A DNA stretch of 36,774 nucleotides from Heyndrickxia camelliae. Its GTDB lineage: Bacteria; Bacillota; Bacilli; Bacillales; Bacillaceae_C. The notes under the pieces were generated by a model, which did not search any database, was not told the DNA's origin, and saw only the letters and a program-made list of their open reading frames with translations. Positions 7,343 through 15,763 of the stretch are shown piece by piece. Numbering within the stretch: the first letter of the stretch is position 1; each line of letters opens with the position of its first letter. The stretch lies in assembly GCF_002844575.1 (NCBI RefSeq), contig NZ_PIQO01000029.1, forward strand, positions 1 through 36,774, read 5' to 3'. Position numbers and translations under genes: made by a program.

Positions 7343-8197
7343 TTATTTAACAAGTAAATGAATTCTATTTCCGGAAGGATCTTTTGTTACAAAATATCCA
7401 TTTTCCTCTGTAACAGTTGCACCAATTTCTTTCAACTGTTCCAAGATATTCTTTCTTTTTTCAGAATTTGCAAAGATTAAAGAAAACGAAGCAAGTCCTA
7501 CACTATTGGCAGGAGGCTCAGGTGCGCCAATGCCATTCCATGTGTTTAAACCAATATGATGATGATATTTACCTGTCGAAATGAATAGTGCTTGATTTCC
7601 ATAACGACAAACGACATCAAATCCAAGTCCTTTTTTGTAAAATTCTTCCGTACTTCTTAATTCAGATACATGTAAATGAATATGTCCCATAATCGTATCA
7701 GCTGGTAAACCATTCCAAGTTGCTCCTTGTGCCTCATCTAACACACTTTGTGCATCCATTGCCTCTGTTGTCATGATTACTTCGTCGTTTCTCCAGCTCC
7801 AGGAAGAAGATGGGCGGTCTGAATAAATTTCAATTCCATTACCATCTGGGTCAGCTAAATATAAAGCCTCACTCACAAGATGATCCGATGCACCTTGTAA
7901 AGGATATCCAGCTTGAATAAAATGTAATAATATTTTTCCTAGGTCAGCACGCGTCGGTAATAAAATAGCAAAATGATATAGTCCAGTGGTGCGTGATTGT
8001 TTAGGGATAACGTCTTCTGGTTGTACGAGTGTTAATAAAACAGTCTTTCCATCTGCTGTTAATGTAGCTGTAGTCTCTGTTTGATCTAAAACTTGAAATC
8101 CAATCATTTCTTTATAAAACAGTAAAGATCGATCTAAATTTTGCACCCTTATATCCACTTGCCCAACAAATGTATTAGGGCCATGATGAAAGTTCAT
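7343..8197 (-). CDS. catE: Catechol-2,3-dioxygenase, CatE-like
   Basis: This 284-residue extradiol dioxygenase belongs to the vicinal-oxygen-chelate fold, with two glyoxalase-like halves. Half one has VDIRVQNLDRSLLFYKEMIG and GLYHFAILLP, with DPDGNGIEIYSDRP. Half two has MGHIHLHVSELRSTEEFYKKG and KYHHHIGLNTW, ending KDPSGNRIHLLV. His and Glu in these motifs bind the catalytic Fe(II). The pattern and length match Bacillus subtilis CatE (YfiE), which cleaves catechol and protects against it. GGAGG precedes ATG 8197. In B. subtilis it is paired with catD and repressed by CatR and YodB; here catD is absent, but a matching operator lies in the promoter (8254-8307). Confidence 0.9.
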   Translation of the reverse strand: MNFHHGPNTFVGQVDIRVQNLDRSLLFYKEMIGFQVLDQTETTATLTADGKTVLLTLVQPEDVIPKQSRTTGLYHFAILLPTRADLGKILLHFIQAGYPLQGASDHLVSEALYLADPDGNGIEIYSDRPSSSWSWRNDEVIMTTEAMDAQSVLDEAQGATWNGLPADTIMGHIHLHVSELRSTEEFYKKGLGFDVVCRYGNQALFISTGKYHHHIGLNTWNGIGAPEPPANSVGLASFSLIFANSEKRKNILEQLKEIGATVTEENGYFVTKDPSGNRIHLLVK

Positions 8198-8253
8198 ATT
8201 AATCCTCCTAGTACTTACGCTAATTGAATTTTGTGATTTTTAACTAAAAAATA

Positions 8254-8307
8254 GTAAGTTACTTACATTATTAAAGTAATTGTACTCAATTATGTTGATT
8301 CAGTCAA
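8254..8307 (-). promoter_or_regulatory. catE promoter with overlapping palindromic operator
   Basis: Read on the minus strand, TTGACT (plus 8302-8307) and TACAAT (plus 8279-8284) are separated by exactly 17 bases, a near-consensus sigma-A promoter. Just downstream of the -10, over the likely transcription start, lies GTAAGTTACTTAC (8254-8266), a perfect 13-bp palindrome with one central base. GTAAGT/ACTTAC halves resemble sites of the YodB/CatR (HxlR-type) quinone-sensing repressors. Repressor identity is inferred. Confidence 0.75.
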
Positions 8308-8396
8308 GAAAAAAAGCAATACGTTAGGAGTGAAGAAGGAATTACTTAAGTTAGAGAGAATTATTTTTACATTATAATGGTGAAGGTGATAAAAAT

Positions 8397-8957
8397 ATGA
8401 AGTTTGTATTGATATTTGGTCCGCAAGCTGTCGGGAAAATGACAGTAGGGCAAGAACTAGCGAATTTAACAGGGTTAAGGCTTTTTCATAATCACATGAC
8501 GATTGATCTCGTAAATCCATTTTTTGATTACAGCACAAAAGAAGGGAAAAGATTAGTCCATTTATTTCGGATGGAAATATTTGAGGCAGTCGCAAAGAGT
8601 AATCTTGAAGGAATGATTTTTACCTATGTTTGGGCTTTTAACCATCAACCAGATTGGGACTATGTCGATAAGGTATGCAATATTTTCGAAGCAAGAGGGG
8701 GAACGGTTTATTTTGTTGAGCTTGAGGCGAATTTGAACGAAAGGCTAGAAAGAAATAAGTCCCCTAATAGATTAGCAAATAAACCAACCAAAAGAAATAT
8801 AGAATGGTCTGAAAATGATATGAGGTTATCTATGGAAAAATATAGATTAAATTCGTATGATGGTGAAATTACTAGAAAGGAATACATTAGAATAAACAAT
8901 ACAAATATGAGTGCAGAAGAAGTAGCAAAAGTGATAAAAGAAAGATTTAATTTATAA
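8397..8957 (+). CDS. P-loop NTPase, shikimate kinase-like
   Basis: This 186-residue protein starts with MKFVLIFGPQAVGKMTVGQ, a Walker A P-loop (GPQAVGKMT) directly after a hydrophobic strand. It is followed by FHNHMTIDLVNPFF, a typical substrate-binding helix pair, and VYFVELEANLNERLERN, a strand and lid region with arginines. This is the layout of small nucleoside- or shikimate-kinase-like AAA proteins common in Bacillus. No substrate can be named. The ATG follows GGTGAT by about seven bases. It is the first gene rightward after the divergent catE promoter and may form a unit with the broken DUF3885 gene 27 bases downstream. Confidence 0.8.
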   Translation: MKFVLIFGPQAVGKMTVGQELANLTGLRLFHNHMTIDLVNPFFDYSTKEGKRLVHLFRMEIFEAVAKSNLEGMIFTYVWAFNHQPDWDYVDKVCNIFEARGGTVYFVELEANLNERLERNKSPNRLANKPTKRNIEWSENDMRLSMEKYRLNSYDGEITRKEYIRINNTNMSAEEVAKVIKERFNL

Positions 8958-8984
8958 GAAATTACTGAAAGAGGAACTGTTTAA

Positions 8985-9643
8985 ATGAATCTAATGGATT
9001 ATTTGATGGAAAAGTTTCCTACTCTCGAATTAATTCCTAGCATTTATAATCAGTGGGGAATTGGCCCCCACTTTATACTCGGGGGAAATATCTATCAACT
9101 CAAAGAAAATGTTAAATTGAATGAAGATAGATTTAGGCTTGTTTATAAGCAAGTCTCCACCATTTTTAATGAGCTGTTTGAGCCAAACGATGACATATTT
9201 CTAGTGACAAATCTCAGCACAAAAGTAAAAAGCAATGTACAGGAAAATTAAAGGTATACCGCCCGTTTTTAAAAAGCAAAAATGATCTGTATCGTATTCG
9301 AGTGAAGACCTATCCGTACCCTTTTGAGGGAGAGGAAGCAGAAGAGTACGAAATGCAACGATTTTCCTTAATGTGTAAACGCAAGGACCTACATGTACCG
9401 GAATTACTTAAAGCAGTTTGTCATGAAGATTTTCCGATGAAACCAGGATTCGGAAGGGATGCCATTGATTATCCTGATGTTTTCTTTGTAAACATTACAA
9501 AGGACATTATTTTCTTTATTTATGATGACCATGGGTGTGAAGTCATAGCTCTTGATGCAGACCCAATTTATCAACCTTATCAAAAATACCAAGATTGGCT
9601 GGATGAAATGGATAGAAAAAGGATTGAAGCTCTTCAATTATAG
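8985..9643 (+). pseudogene. DUF3885-type gene with one frameshift
   Basis: The first frame (88 codons from ATG 8985, after GAGGAAC) covers the N-terminal half, including LIPSIYNQWGIGPHFILGG. The second frame begins out of nothing at about 9230 with GKLKVYRPFLKSKNDLYRIR and runs through FFVNITKDIIFFIYDDHGCE to TAG 9643. Together they make about 220 residues with the DUF3885 pattern (a DDHGCEVI strand pair near the end). Adding one A to the A5 tract near 9231 restores a single frame. The family has no known function, though it often occurs in toxin-immunity and accessory loci. It could be a recent lesion or a sequencing error. Confidence 0.7.
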
Positions 9644-9781
9644 TCAAATAGTTCCCTAATATCCCCGTTGAGTAAACTTATATCCGTTTGAATGAAATAA
9701 TGGGAGTTCTAATAACATAGTACAAAATTGACAAATGGATGAATAATTGTGCATTTATATTTTAAAATTAGGAAAACTCTG

Positions 9782-9806
9782 TATAATTAAATTAGAACGA
9801 ACGTTC
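9782..9806 (+). promoter_or_regulatory. tetR-family gene -10 box and likely operator
   Basis: TATAAT at 9782-9787 is a perfect -10. Twelve bases on, GAACGTTC (9799-9806) is a perfect palindrome preceded by GAAC, giving GAACGAACGTTC, a common half-site form for TetR-family operators. It lies between the -10 and the ribosome site, so binding would block transcription of the regulator itself. The -35 is weak. Confidence 0.55.
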
Positions 9807-9829
9807 AAATGTTTGAAAGGAGTATTTCT

Positions 9830-10423
9830 TTGAGTAAAAGGCGTTATGATAGTGAACAGTCTAAAATGGAAATCATGAAAGAGGCAACCTTTTTATTTGC
9901 TCAAAAAGGCTATAATCAAACTTCCGTTGCAGATATTTCAAAAGCATCAGGATATAGCAAAGGACATATTTATTATCATTTTCAGAACAAGGAAAAGCTT
10001 TTTGTCCTATTGGCCAAAACAAGCATGCAAGATTGGCATAAAAAATGGATCAAAAAAGAAACCTCTTACACCTCAGCTACCGAAAAATTGTACGGTATAG
10101 CGATACATGTACTTTATAACTACCAAACTCCTTTATTAAAATCTGGTCAGGAATTAGCGTCTAATCCTAACTCCAGTATAGAGTCCGTAAAGCAATTGTA
10201 TAATCTAGCAATTGTACCTATGAGTTCATATCGTGCTATTTTGCAAGAAGGAATAGGAAATGGTGAATTTGAAGAAGGGAACGTAGAGGAGTGGACAGTA
10301 TTACTGGGAACTTGGCTGGGAGGATTGTGTCAGCTCACGAATACTCTGGAATATAGTAAACTCGAACCTCTATTTAATCAAGCTATTACGATGTTTTTAA
10401 AATCCATTCAAAAAAGGGGATAA
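9830..10423 (+). CDS. TetR/AcrR-family transcriptional regulator
   Basis: This 197-residue regulator has a classic TetR DNA-binding domain. It runs from MEIMKEATFLFAQKGYNQ through TSVADISKASGYSKG (helix-turn-helix) to HIYYHFQNKEKLF, within the first ~60 residues. The all-helical remainder would bind a ligand and dimerise. The start is TTG 9830, with AAAGGAG seven bases upstream; an ATG at 9809 precedes that site and has none of its own. It is followed by the SGNH hydrolase after only 4 bases, so the two are co-transcribed. It probably represses its own operon through the GAACGTTC site. Confidence 0.9.
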   Translation: MSKRRYDSEQSKMEIMKEATFLFAQKGYNQTSVADISKASGYSKGHIYYHFQNKEKLFVLLAKTSMQDWHKKWIKKETSYTSATEKLYGIAIHVLYNYQTPLLKSGQELASNPNSSIESVKQLYNLAIVPMSSYRAILQEGIGNGEFEEGNVEEWTVLLGTWLGGLCQLTNTLEYSKLEPLFNQAITMFLKSIQKRG

Positions 10424-10427
10424 AAAA

Positions 10428-11129
10428 ATGAAAATTGGATTGATCGGTGATAGTTTAACAGAAGGACGACCGGGAGTTTCCTTCATTCGTTACTTGAGAG
10501 AAAGATACCCGAATATTACATTTGATAACCTTGGAAAATCAGGAGAGACAGTGAAAAGTTTACATGCTCGATTAACAAAATCAACATTGACAACGGATTA
10601 TGACCTTATTTTCCTTTGGATTGGTGTTAATGACGTATATTCTAAAATGCTTAAAGTTCAAGCTCAACCAGTGGCAAGCGATCATAGCGAGTTTCAAACA
10701 TATTTCAGTAAGATACTGGAGATGGTTAGCAGCTCTTCAAAACAGATTATAACAGTATCACCAGCAATTGTCGGCGAAAACCTAACGAATAAAGCAAATG
10801 GGGAATTAAGAGAAATTTCCGCTCTGATTGACTCGATTCATAGAAACTATGGAAATGTGCACTTTTTAGATATGCATAATGTATTCGAGAATCATTTAAG
10901 TCAAGTGAACAGCTCCGATTATCTTAATACAAGTGTGATAAGAGTAATGAAGGATGTCATCTTTTATAAGGATCCAAAACGGATTGATCGCATTTCGAAG
11001 TCAAGAGGCTTGTATTTCACACTAGATGGTATTCATTTAAAAAGTAGTGGTGCTCGAATAGTTTCTGATCAATATGCAAACATGATAGAACAACTGTTAT
11101 TTCCAGCTAATGGAGCTTTTATGAAGTGA
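10428..11129 (+). CDS. SGNH/GDSL hydrolase
   Basis: This 233-residue protein shows the SGNH blocks. Block I is GLIGDSLTEG with the nucleophile Ser near residue 9. Block II is a Gly in NLGKSGET, block III is IGVNDVY with the Asn, and block V is LDGIHLKSSG with Asp and His. These enzymes deacylate esters or carbohydrates. There is no signal peptide, so it acts in the cytosol. It is the second gene of the TetR operon, which suggests its substrate or product is the inducer-related compound. The natural substrate is not known. Confidence 0.9.
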   Translation: MKIGLIGDSLTEGRPGVSFIRYLRERYPNITFDNLGKSGETVKSLHARLTKSTLTTDYDLIFLWIGVNDVYSKMLKVQAQPVASDHSEFQTYFSKILEMVSSSSKQIITVSPAIVGENLTNKANGELREISALIDSIHRNYGNVHFLDMHNVFENHLSQVNSSDYLNTSVIRVMKDVIFYKDPKRIDRISKSRGLYFTLDGIHLKSSGARIVSDQYANMIEQLLFPANGAFMK

Positions 11130-11159
11130 TTTATTTTTGCATTTAATCTACTGACAAGG

Positions 11160-11184
11160 ACATCCTACCTCCAAGGAGGGATGT
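11160..11184 (+). promoter_or_regulatory. Hairpin enclosing the ribosome binding site of the propeller gene
   Basis: ACATC (11160-11164) pairs with GATGT (11180-11184), and CCTCC (11168-11172) faces GGAGG (11175-11179) across the AA. The second arm is the Shine-Dalgarno sequence of the next gene (ATG 11191). With at least CCTC pairing to GAGG around a CAAG loop, the ribosome site would be masked. No T run follows, so this is not a terminator for the upstream gene. Confidence 0.5.
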
Positions 11185-11190
11185 TACCAA

Positions 11191-12405
11191 ATGGCATATA
11201 AAGTAGTTGGATTACTCATAGTCTTTTGTTTTTCATTTACCATCAGTACTTATGCGCAAACTCCGCTTAAAGCTGCATTTATACGAGATCATCAATTATG
11301 GCTGAAAGAAAACGAAAAAGAAGTACAACTTACGAAAGGCTTAAATGTTTCCTCGTCTAAATGGTCCAAAGATGGACGATTTATCGCTTATTTAGCTATC
11401 GATGCTACCGGAAGAAAATCTAATTTATATGTTTATGACACAAGAAATAAGGAGAATTATCAGCCTTATATATCGATTGAAACAAGGAATTTTAAATGGT
11501 CCCCAACATCCAATGAGTTAGCGTATATTGCCGGTGGTGTTTTAAACGTGACAAAAATAAAGAATGGAAGACCAGAAGGGTTTAAGAATGTTTCTTTGGG
11601 GGTTAGTGATTTTGAATGGTTTCCAGATGGAAAACATTTCATTGTTTCTTCGCAATCCACCTTGTTGCCTACAGGATGGGAACCAGTTCATCTATTTCAA
11701 GTTTCAGTAGATGCAAACCTGAATAAGAAAAAAATAAAGCCCTTTTATACCATTCTAACAAATCCAGACGAACTATTTGCAATTGACGCAGACTATTTTA
11801 AATGGAGTGCTGATGGGAAATGGGTTAGCTTTCTGGCCATGCCAACAGCTTCCTGGTCTAATGACAGTAATACATTATGTGTCCTTTCCTCTGAGGGAAA
11901 ACAGTTTCAAGTTATTGGGAAAATGCTTTGGTATGAAGAATGGATAAAATGGGCTCCAACAAAAAATCAATTAGCATTCATATCCGGACAGGGAAGATTT
12001 TTTGTGGAGAATAAAAAGACTGTGATAGCCGATATTCCTACTATAAATGAACGAAAAGAATACACTCCTAAGGGCTATGTTGATCTAGATTTAGAGTGGC
12101 TTTCACCAGATCAAGTTATCGTTGCACGTGCAAAGGAAAACAAGGATTGGAAGGAAGGACCAGTTCCCACTATGCATACCTCTCTTTACATCATTAATAC
12201 TAATACGAGCAAGCAAAAACAGATGACGTTCCCGAAGAAAAATAATATCGATGAATCGCCACAGGTTATTGGTTCTACTATTACTTGGTTTAGGAAGACG
12301 GAAAAAGCAATGAAAGGTAATGTCATAGTAAAGTACGGAAAAAACAGAGAAGAACAAATATGGTTAAAAAATGTTGATACTGTACCAACTTTTTTTAAGC
12401 GATAA
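11191..12405 (+). CDS. Exported TolB-like beta-propeller protein
   Basis: This 404-residue protein begins with a signal peptide: a hydrophobic segment VVGLLIVFCFSFTIS then TYAQ, with cleavage likely after about residue 22. The mature part has repeated WD40/TolB-like blades marked by W-S-x-D-G-(R/K): SKWSKDGRFIAYLA, KWSPTSNELAYIA, EWFPDGKHFIVS, KWSADGKWVSFLA, KWAPTKNQLAFIS and EWLSPDQVIVA. At least six blades are visible, enough for a closed propeller. There is no lipobox Cys, so it is secreted or wall-associated. Function is unknown; propellers of this type usually bind proteins. It follows the SGNH gene by 61 bases with a hairpin over its ribosome site. Confidence 0.85.
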   Translation: MAYKVVGLLIVFCFSFTISTYAQTPLKAAFIRDHQLWLKENEKEVQLTKGLNVSSSKWSKDGRFIAYLAIDATGRKSNLYVYDTRNKENYQPYISIETRNFKWSPTSNELAYIAGGVLNVTKIKNGRPEGFKNVSLGVSDFEWFPDGKHFIVSSQSTLLPTGWEPVHLFQVSVDANLNKKKIKPFYTILTNPDELFAIDADYFKWSADGKWVSFLAMPTASWSNDSNTLCVLSSEGKQFQVIGKMLWYEEWIKWAPTKNQLAFISGQGRFFVENKKTVIADIPTINERKEYTPKGYVDLDLEWLSPDQVIVARAKENKDWKEGPVPTMHTSLYIINTNTSKQKQMTFPKKNNIDESPQVIGSTITWFRKTEKAMKGNVIVKYGKNREEQIWLKNVDTVPTFFKR

Positions 12406-12425
12406 TATGGAATGAACAAACCGTT

Positions 12426-12462
12426 TGCGTTTCTAGAATATTAGAAACGCATTTTACTTTTT
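12426..12462 (+). terminator. Rho-independent terminator after the propeller gene
   Basis: TGCGTTTCTA (12426-12435) and TAGAAACGCA (12442-12451) form a perfect 10-bp stem with a 6-base loop, followed by TTTTACTTTTT. Confidence 0.85.
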
Positions 12463-12536
12463 CAGGTACATGAAGAAGGAAAATTTTGTCTTAAGGCGAA
12501 TTTCATTATTAACAGAGGTAAAGAGGTGCGACGTAA

Positions 12537-13001
12537 ATGGAGTTCATACCAATTGACGTATGTAAACATAAAGATTATGTGATTTCATTTAGGCGAGATT
12601 CTTTTGTAGTTAGCTTTGGTTCAGATAAGGATTTTGGTAATGATTTTGAGTATCTTGAATGGTTAAAAGAACAGACAGCCAAAAACTCTAAAGGTTTTAT
12701 GCTCTTGATAGAAAATGGAGTTCCGGTGGGGCAGCTTGAATTATCTATTAAAAAATATGAAGAAAGAGACATCGGGTATATAAATCTTTATTACCTGATT
12801 CCAGAAAAAAGAGGGAGTGGATTAGGTGCACAATTACATAATTATGCGATGGATTACTTTAAAAACAATAATGTCTATGAATATCACTTGCGAGTCTCTC
12901 CTACTAATGAACAGGCGATTGCTTTTTATCGTAAAAATGGAATGAAGGAGTTTAAGTCTGAAATGGATGGGAAGGTCATTCGGATGGTTGGTTCTATATA
13001 A
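12537..13001 (+). CDS. GNAT-family N-acetyltransferase
   Basis: This 154-residue single GNAT domain has the acetyl-CoA motif A as YYLIPEKRGSGLGAQLHNYA (R-G-S-G-L-G pyrophosphate loop). Motif B is YHLRVSPTNEQAIAFYRKNGM. A central beta strand is formed by FMLLIENGVPVGQLEL. The N-terminal part carries FRRDSFVVSFG, which gives no substrate clue. GAGGTG precedes the ATG by about eight bases. It leads a run of three closely spaced genes with the Nudix and phosphatase genes (gaps of 20 and 36 bases), probably an operon. Confidence 0.9.
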   Translation: MEFIPIDVCKHKDYVISFRRDSFVVSFGSDKDFGNDFEYLEWLKEQTAKNSKGFMLLIENGVPVGQLELSIKKYEERDIGYINLYYLIPEKRGSGLGAQLHNYAMDYFKNNNVYEYHLRVSPTNEQAIAFYRKNGMKEFKSEMDGKVIRMVGSI

Positions 13002-13021
13002 CAAGGGAAAAGGAGATTAAA

Positions 13022-13492
13022 ATGGGGAAAGTGGAAATACCAATAAAATCTAGTGGAATTGCCGTTGTATTATTAAAGAAATTTGATGATGAGTATAAGG
13101 TGCTTTTATTAAAACGGGCATCATCTGTATTAAATGATGCATGGTGCTATATTGGAGGGGGTATAGAAAAAGGGGAAACGGCTTGGGAAGCTGCTATAAG
13201 AGAAGTAGCAGAGGAAACGGGATTGAAGGATGTTTCTCTCTATATTGCTAATAAATTTGATCAATTTTATGATCCGAAAGCGGATTACATTTACCTTGCA
13301 CCAGTATTTGTTGGGTTTGTAAATAATGGACAGGAAGTCATATTAAATGATGAACATAGTGAATATGAATGGTTAACATTTAAAGAAGCAATCGAAAAGG
13401 CCACATTACCAGGAAATGATGAAGTTCTAACATTTATTGAGAAGCATTTTGTAAAGAAAAAACCAACGGAGTTGTTGCGTGTTGGAAAGTAA
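13022..13492 (+). CDS. Nudix hydrolase
   Basis: This 156-residue protein carries a full Nudix box, GGGIEKGETAWEAA then IREVAEETGL, at about residues 44-67. It matches G-x5-E-x7-R-E-U-x-E-E-x-G-U, with the glutamates binding Mg2+. It hydrolyses a nucleoside diphosphate linked to another group. The N-terminal IPIKSSGIAVVLL and the YIYLAPVFVGFV strand resemble dATP pyrophosphohydrolase-type members, but the substrate is uncertain. A GGAG site precedes ATG 13022. It sits between a GNAT gene and a histidine phosphatase gene in one likely operon. Confidence 0.93.
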   Translation: MGKVEIPIKSSGIAVVLLKKFDDEYKVLLLKRASSVLNDAWCYIGGGIEKGETAWEAAIREVAEETGLKDVSLYIANKFDQFYDPKADYIYLAPVFVGFVNNGQEVILNDEHSEYEWLTFKEAIEKATLPGNDEVLTFIEKHFVKKKPTELLRVGK

Positions 13493-13528
13493 GTTATATT
13501 TGCAATACTTTTTACTAAGAGGTGAATG

Positions 13529-14101
13529 ATGACAACATACATATATATGGTGAGACATGGCGAATCTCCAAAAACGGGTTACAAGGAAAGAGAAAGAGTC
13601 CTGACAAAAAAAGGACAAATCGATGCACATCGGGTAACAGAATTACTACAAGCGGAGAATATCGATGTCTTTGTATCGAGTCCTTATAAACGTTCTATTC
13701 TTACAATACAAGAATTGGCCGAAGTCGCACAAAAGGAAATTCTTGTGTTGGAAGATCTAAAAGTAAGAATTTTTTCGGCACAGGATACAAGAATATCAGA
13801 TAAGGAGTTATTTCCTTTATTAGAAAGGTCTTATTCTGATCCGCATTATGCCTTGCCGGGTGGAGAATCAAATGAAGAATGCCAGATAAGAGGTATAAAA
13901 GTTATAAAGGAATTACTACATACCTATCAGGGGAAAAAAATAGCTATTGGTACGCATGGAGCAATAATGACACTGATGATGGGGTATTATGACAATCATT
14001 ACAATTTGAAATTTCTACTGCAATCATCTAAACCGGATATATACAGAATGGAATTCAACGGACAGAATCTCGTTGCAGTTGCAAGATTATGGGACGGTTA
14101 A
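13529..14101 (+). CDS. Histidine phosphatase family protein (phosphoglycerate mutase-like)
   Basis: This 190-residue protein has the catalytic RHG motif at its start (YMVRHGESP), the phospho-accepting histidine. The second arginine lies in VFVSSPYKRSILT, the acid in GGESNEECQIRG, and the second histidine in AIGTHGAIMT. It removes a phosphate from a small molecule or protein; the family is too broad to say which. Two tandem ATGs exist at 13526 and 13529; GAGGTG ends two bases before the first, so the second is the better start. It is the last gene of the GNAT-Nudix group. Confidence 0.9.
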   Translation: MTTYIYMVRHGESPKTGYKERERVLTKKGQIDAHRVTELLQAENIDVFVSSPYKRSILTIQELAEVAQKEILVLEDLKVRIFSAQDTRISDKELFPLLERSYSDPHYALPGGESNEECQIRGIKVIKELLHTYQGKKIAIGTHGAIMTLMMGYYDNHYNLKFLLQSSKPDIYRMEFNGQNLVAVARLWDG

Positions 14102-14272
14102 TAAACATAACTATTACTAATTTAAGAAATCGATAATTGATGGCTAAATAAACACTTAAAGTAATGATATATAGAATGGGAATTGTACATAAGTCACTTA
14201 TTATTCTCCCGAAGCTTTCTATCAAATCTTTGGAAATTTCTTTATGCTTTCTCCCTTGTATTTTCTGTTATG

Positions 14273-14299
14273 TACTTTAGGTGGCCGTAAAGTATTTTT
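14273..14299 (+). terminator. Candidate terminator past the phosphatase gene
   Basis: TACTTTA (14273-14279) and TAAAGTA (14288-14294) form a 7-bp stem around GGTGGCCG, followed by TTTTT. It lies 170 bases past the phosphatase stop, so it could instead belong to the leader of the next gene. The rest of the 300-base gap (14102-14404) has only the leader described at 14324-14375. Confidence 0.45.
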
Positions 14300-14323
14300 C
14301 AAGTTATTCGTAATCTGGTTCAA

Positions 14324-14375
14324 AGCAGCTACTCGTATGGTCAAAAGGAAACAGCAGCCAAAAGCTGCTATTTAA
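14324..14375 (+). promoter_or_regulatory. Possible attenuator-type leader of the APH-like gene
   Basis: A short frame from ATG 14337 to TAA 14375 would encode MVKRKQQPKAAI. It overlaps two mutually exclusive hairpins. AGCAGCT (14324-14330) can pair with AGCTGCT (14363-14369), or AGCAGC (14353-14358) can pair with GCTGCT (14364-14369). Both use the same right arm, 15-20 bases before the ribosome site AAAAAAGGAG. The layout resembles antibiotic-induced attenuators, but the small frame lacks a clear ribosome site of its own. Confidence 0.35.
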
Positions 14376-14404
14376 TTGTATTTTTAAAAAAGGAGTTATA
14401 ACTG

Positions 14405-15154
14405 ATGCATTTAGGTCTCCCAATTGCTGAAGGAGCTACTGCAAAAGTATATCTTTCCGACAATAACATTATGAAAGTTTTTAATGAGTATTTGCCGGAA
14501 ACAGAATCTATGTATGAAGCCAGTAAGCAAAAATTTGCTTATTCTTGCGGTTTACCTGTACCTAAAGTACTGGATGTTACGAAAATAGATGGAAAACAAG
14601 CTATTATCATGGAACATATTAAAGGTAGAACCATTGGAGATATTCTCTTCGAAGACATGAAGAAAGCGGAATACTATATTAGTATTTCTGTGGATCTACA
14701 ACAAAAGATTCATAGGATTTCTGCTGATTCCATTGAGCCAATGTCTGTGAAATTGATTCGTAATATTGAATCAGCAGACATCTTAGATGAAAAACATAAG
14801 GCTGCATTAAAAAATAAAATGAAAAAGATATCATTTGAGAAAAAACTTTGTCACGGGGATTACCATTTATTTAATTTAATTATGTCAGGAAACAATGTAA
14901 GTATTATTGATTGGGTGGATGCCAGCACAGGGGATATTCGCGCAGATGTATACCGTACGTATCTTTTGTATTCGCAATACTCTACGGAATTAGCAGATAT
15001 GTACTTGCGCATATATTGTGAGAAAAGTGGTTTGTCAAAAGAGGAGGTTTTTCAATGGGCTCCTATAATAGCTGGAGCAAGACTATCTGAAAAGTTGCCA
15101 TCCGAATGCTCTGAACGTTTGTTGGAAATAGTTAATCATTATTGTCCCTATTAG
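14405..15154 (+). CDS. Aminoglycoside phosphotransferase (APH)-family kinase
   Basis: This 249-residue protein has a protein-kinase-like fold. It has an N-lobe loop LPIAEGATAKVYLSDNN, then IMKVFNEY with the likely ATP-anchoring Lys, and IIMEHIKGRTIGD as the hinge. The catalytic loop is LCHGDYHLFNLIM (His150, Asp152, Asn157) and the metal site is IIDWVDASTGDIRAD (Asp169). These match the APH/choline kinase family, which phosphorylates small-molecule hydroxyls. It may inactivate an antibiotic or act on a metabolite; the sequence does not decide. AAGGAG is nine bases before ATG 14405. It stands alone, preceded by a hairpin leader. Confidence 0.88.
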   Translation: MHLGLPIAEGATAKVYLSDNNIMKVFNEYLPETESMYEASKQKFAYSCGLPVPKVLDVTKIDGKQAIIMEHIKGRTIGDILFEDMKKAEYYISISVDLQQKIHRISADSIEPMSVKLIRNIESADILDEKHKAALKNKMKKISFEKKLCHGDYHLFNLIMSGNNVSIIDWVDASTGDIRADVYRTYLLYSQYSTELADMYLRIYCEKSGLSKEEVFQWAPIIAGARLSEKLPSECSERLLEIVNHYCPY

Positions 15155-15222
15155 ATTTAGGAATGGAATTATTGAAAATTCCTATTTAACGCAATCTGTT
15201 TACACAGCATACGTCCTCTAAG

Positions 15223-15706
15223 GTGCAGGTTAGGATGAATACGCGGGATATGAAGAATCCTGGATTTATGACGCTAACAAGTAATTCGTATTTCATTGAA
15301 TTTTCCCATCTTAATAAATCGCTTATCAACACAGGTTCCCGTATTGAGACAGTTCCAAATGGGATATTACTAACTGGAGACTTTAATAGTACATATATTG
15401 AAATTTGCCGATACTTTTTTAACGTTGTTTTTGAGGATGAAGAGGTATTATTTAATAAAAATTTGTTTTTCAGGTTTTGTTAGTGACAATGTTCAGTTTA
15501 TTAATATTGAAACACTTGAAACTCAACGGAGAAAGAAATTGGGGCAAAGAGTTGCCTATTATTTTTTGAAGGATTGTTTGGAAAATGTAAGGATACCATA
15601 TTGGGATTGAATGGACACAAACAAACCTTCTAAAGCCATTGCAGAAAATCTTGGGTTTAAAAATATTTATAATAATGTGGGTTATGAATTTCTTTTAAAA
15701 ATATAA
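15223..15706 (+). pseudogene. Broken GNAT acetyltransferase gene
   Basis: The C-terminal part is clear: FVSDNVQFINIETLETQRRK, an acetyl-CoA motif eroded to KLGQRVAYYFLKDC, then LENVRIPYWD, an in-frame TGA at 15608-15610, and NKPSKAIAENLGFKNIY continuing to TAA 15706. In intact relatives the position after WD is usually Cys or Trp, so one base change explains the stop. The N-terminal part (from about 15223) is in a different frame, joined by a shift near 15470. A tract of Phe and Tyr before the junction suggests further wear. It resembles the ZmaR-like GNAT group, though the N-terminus is not convincing. Confidence 0.7.
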
Positions 15707-15763
15707 ATTACATTAAATAATTCCAACAGTATATTTTAGTTAGTCTGGACTAAGGGGATATAT

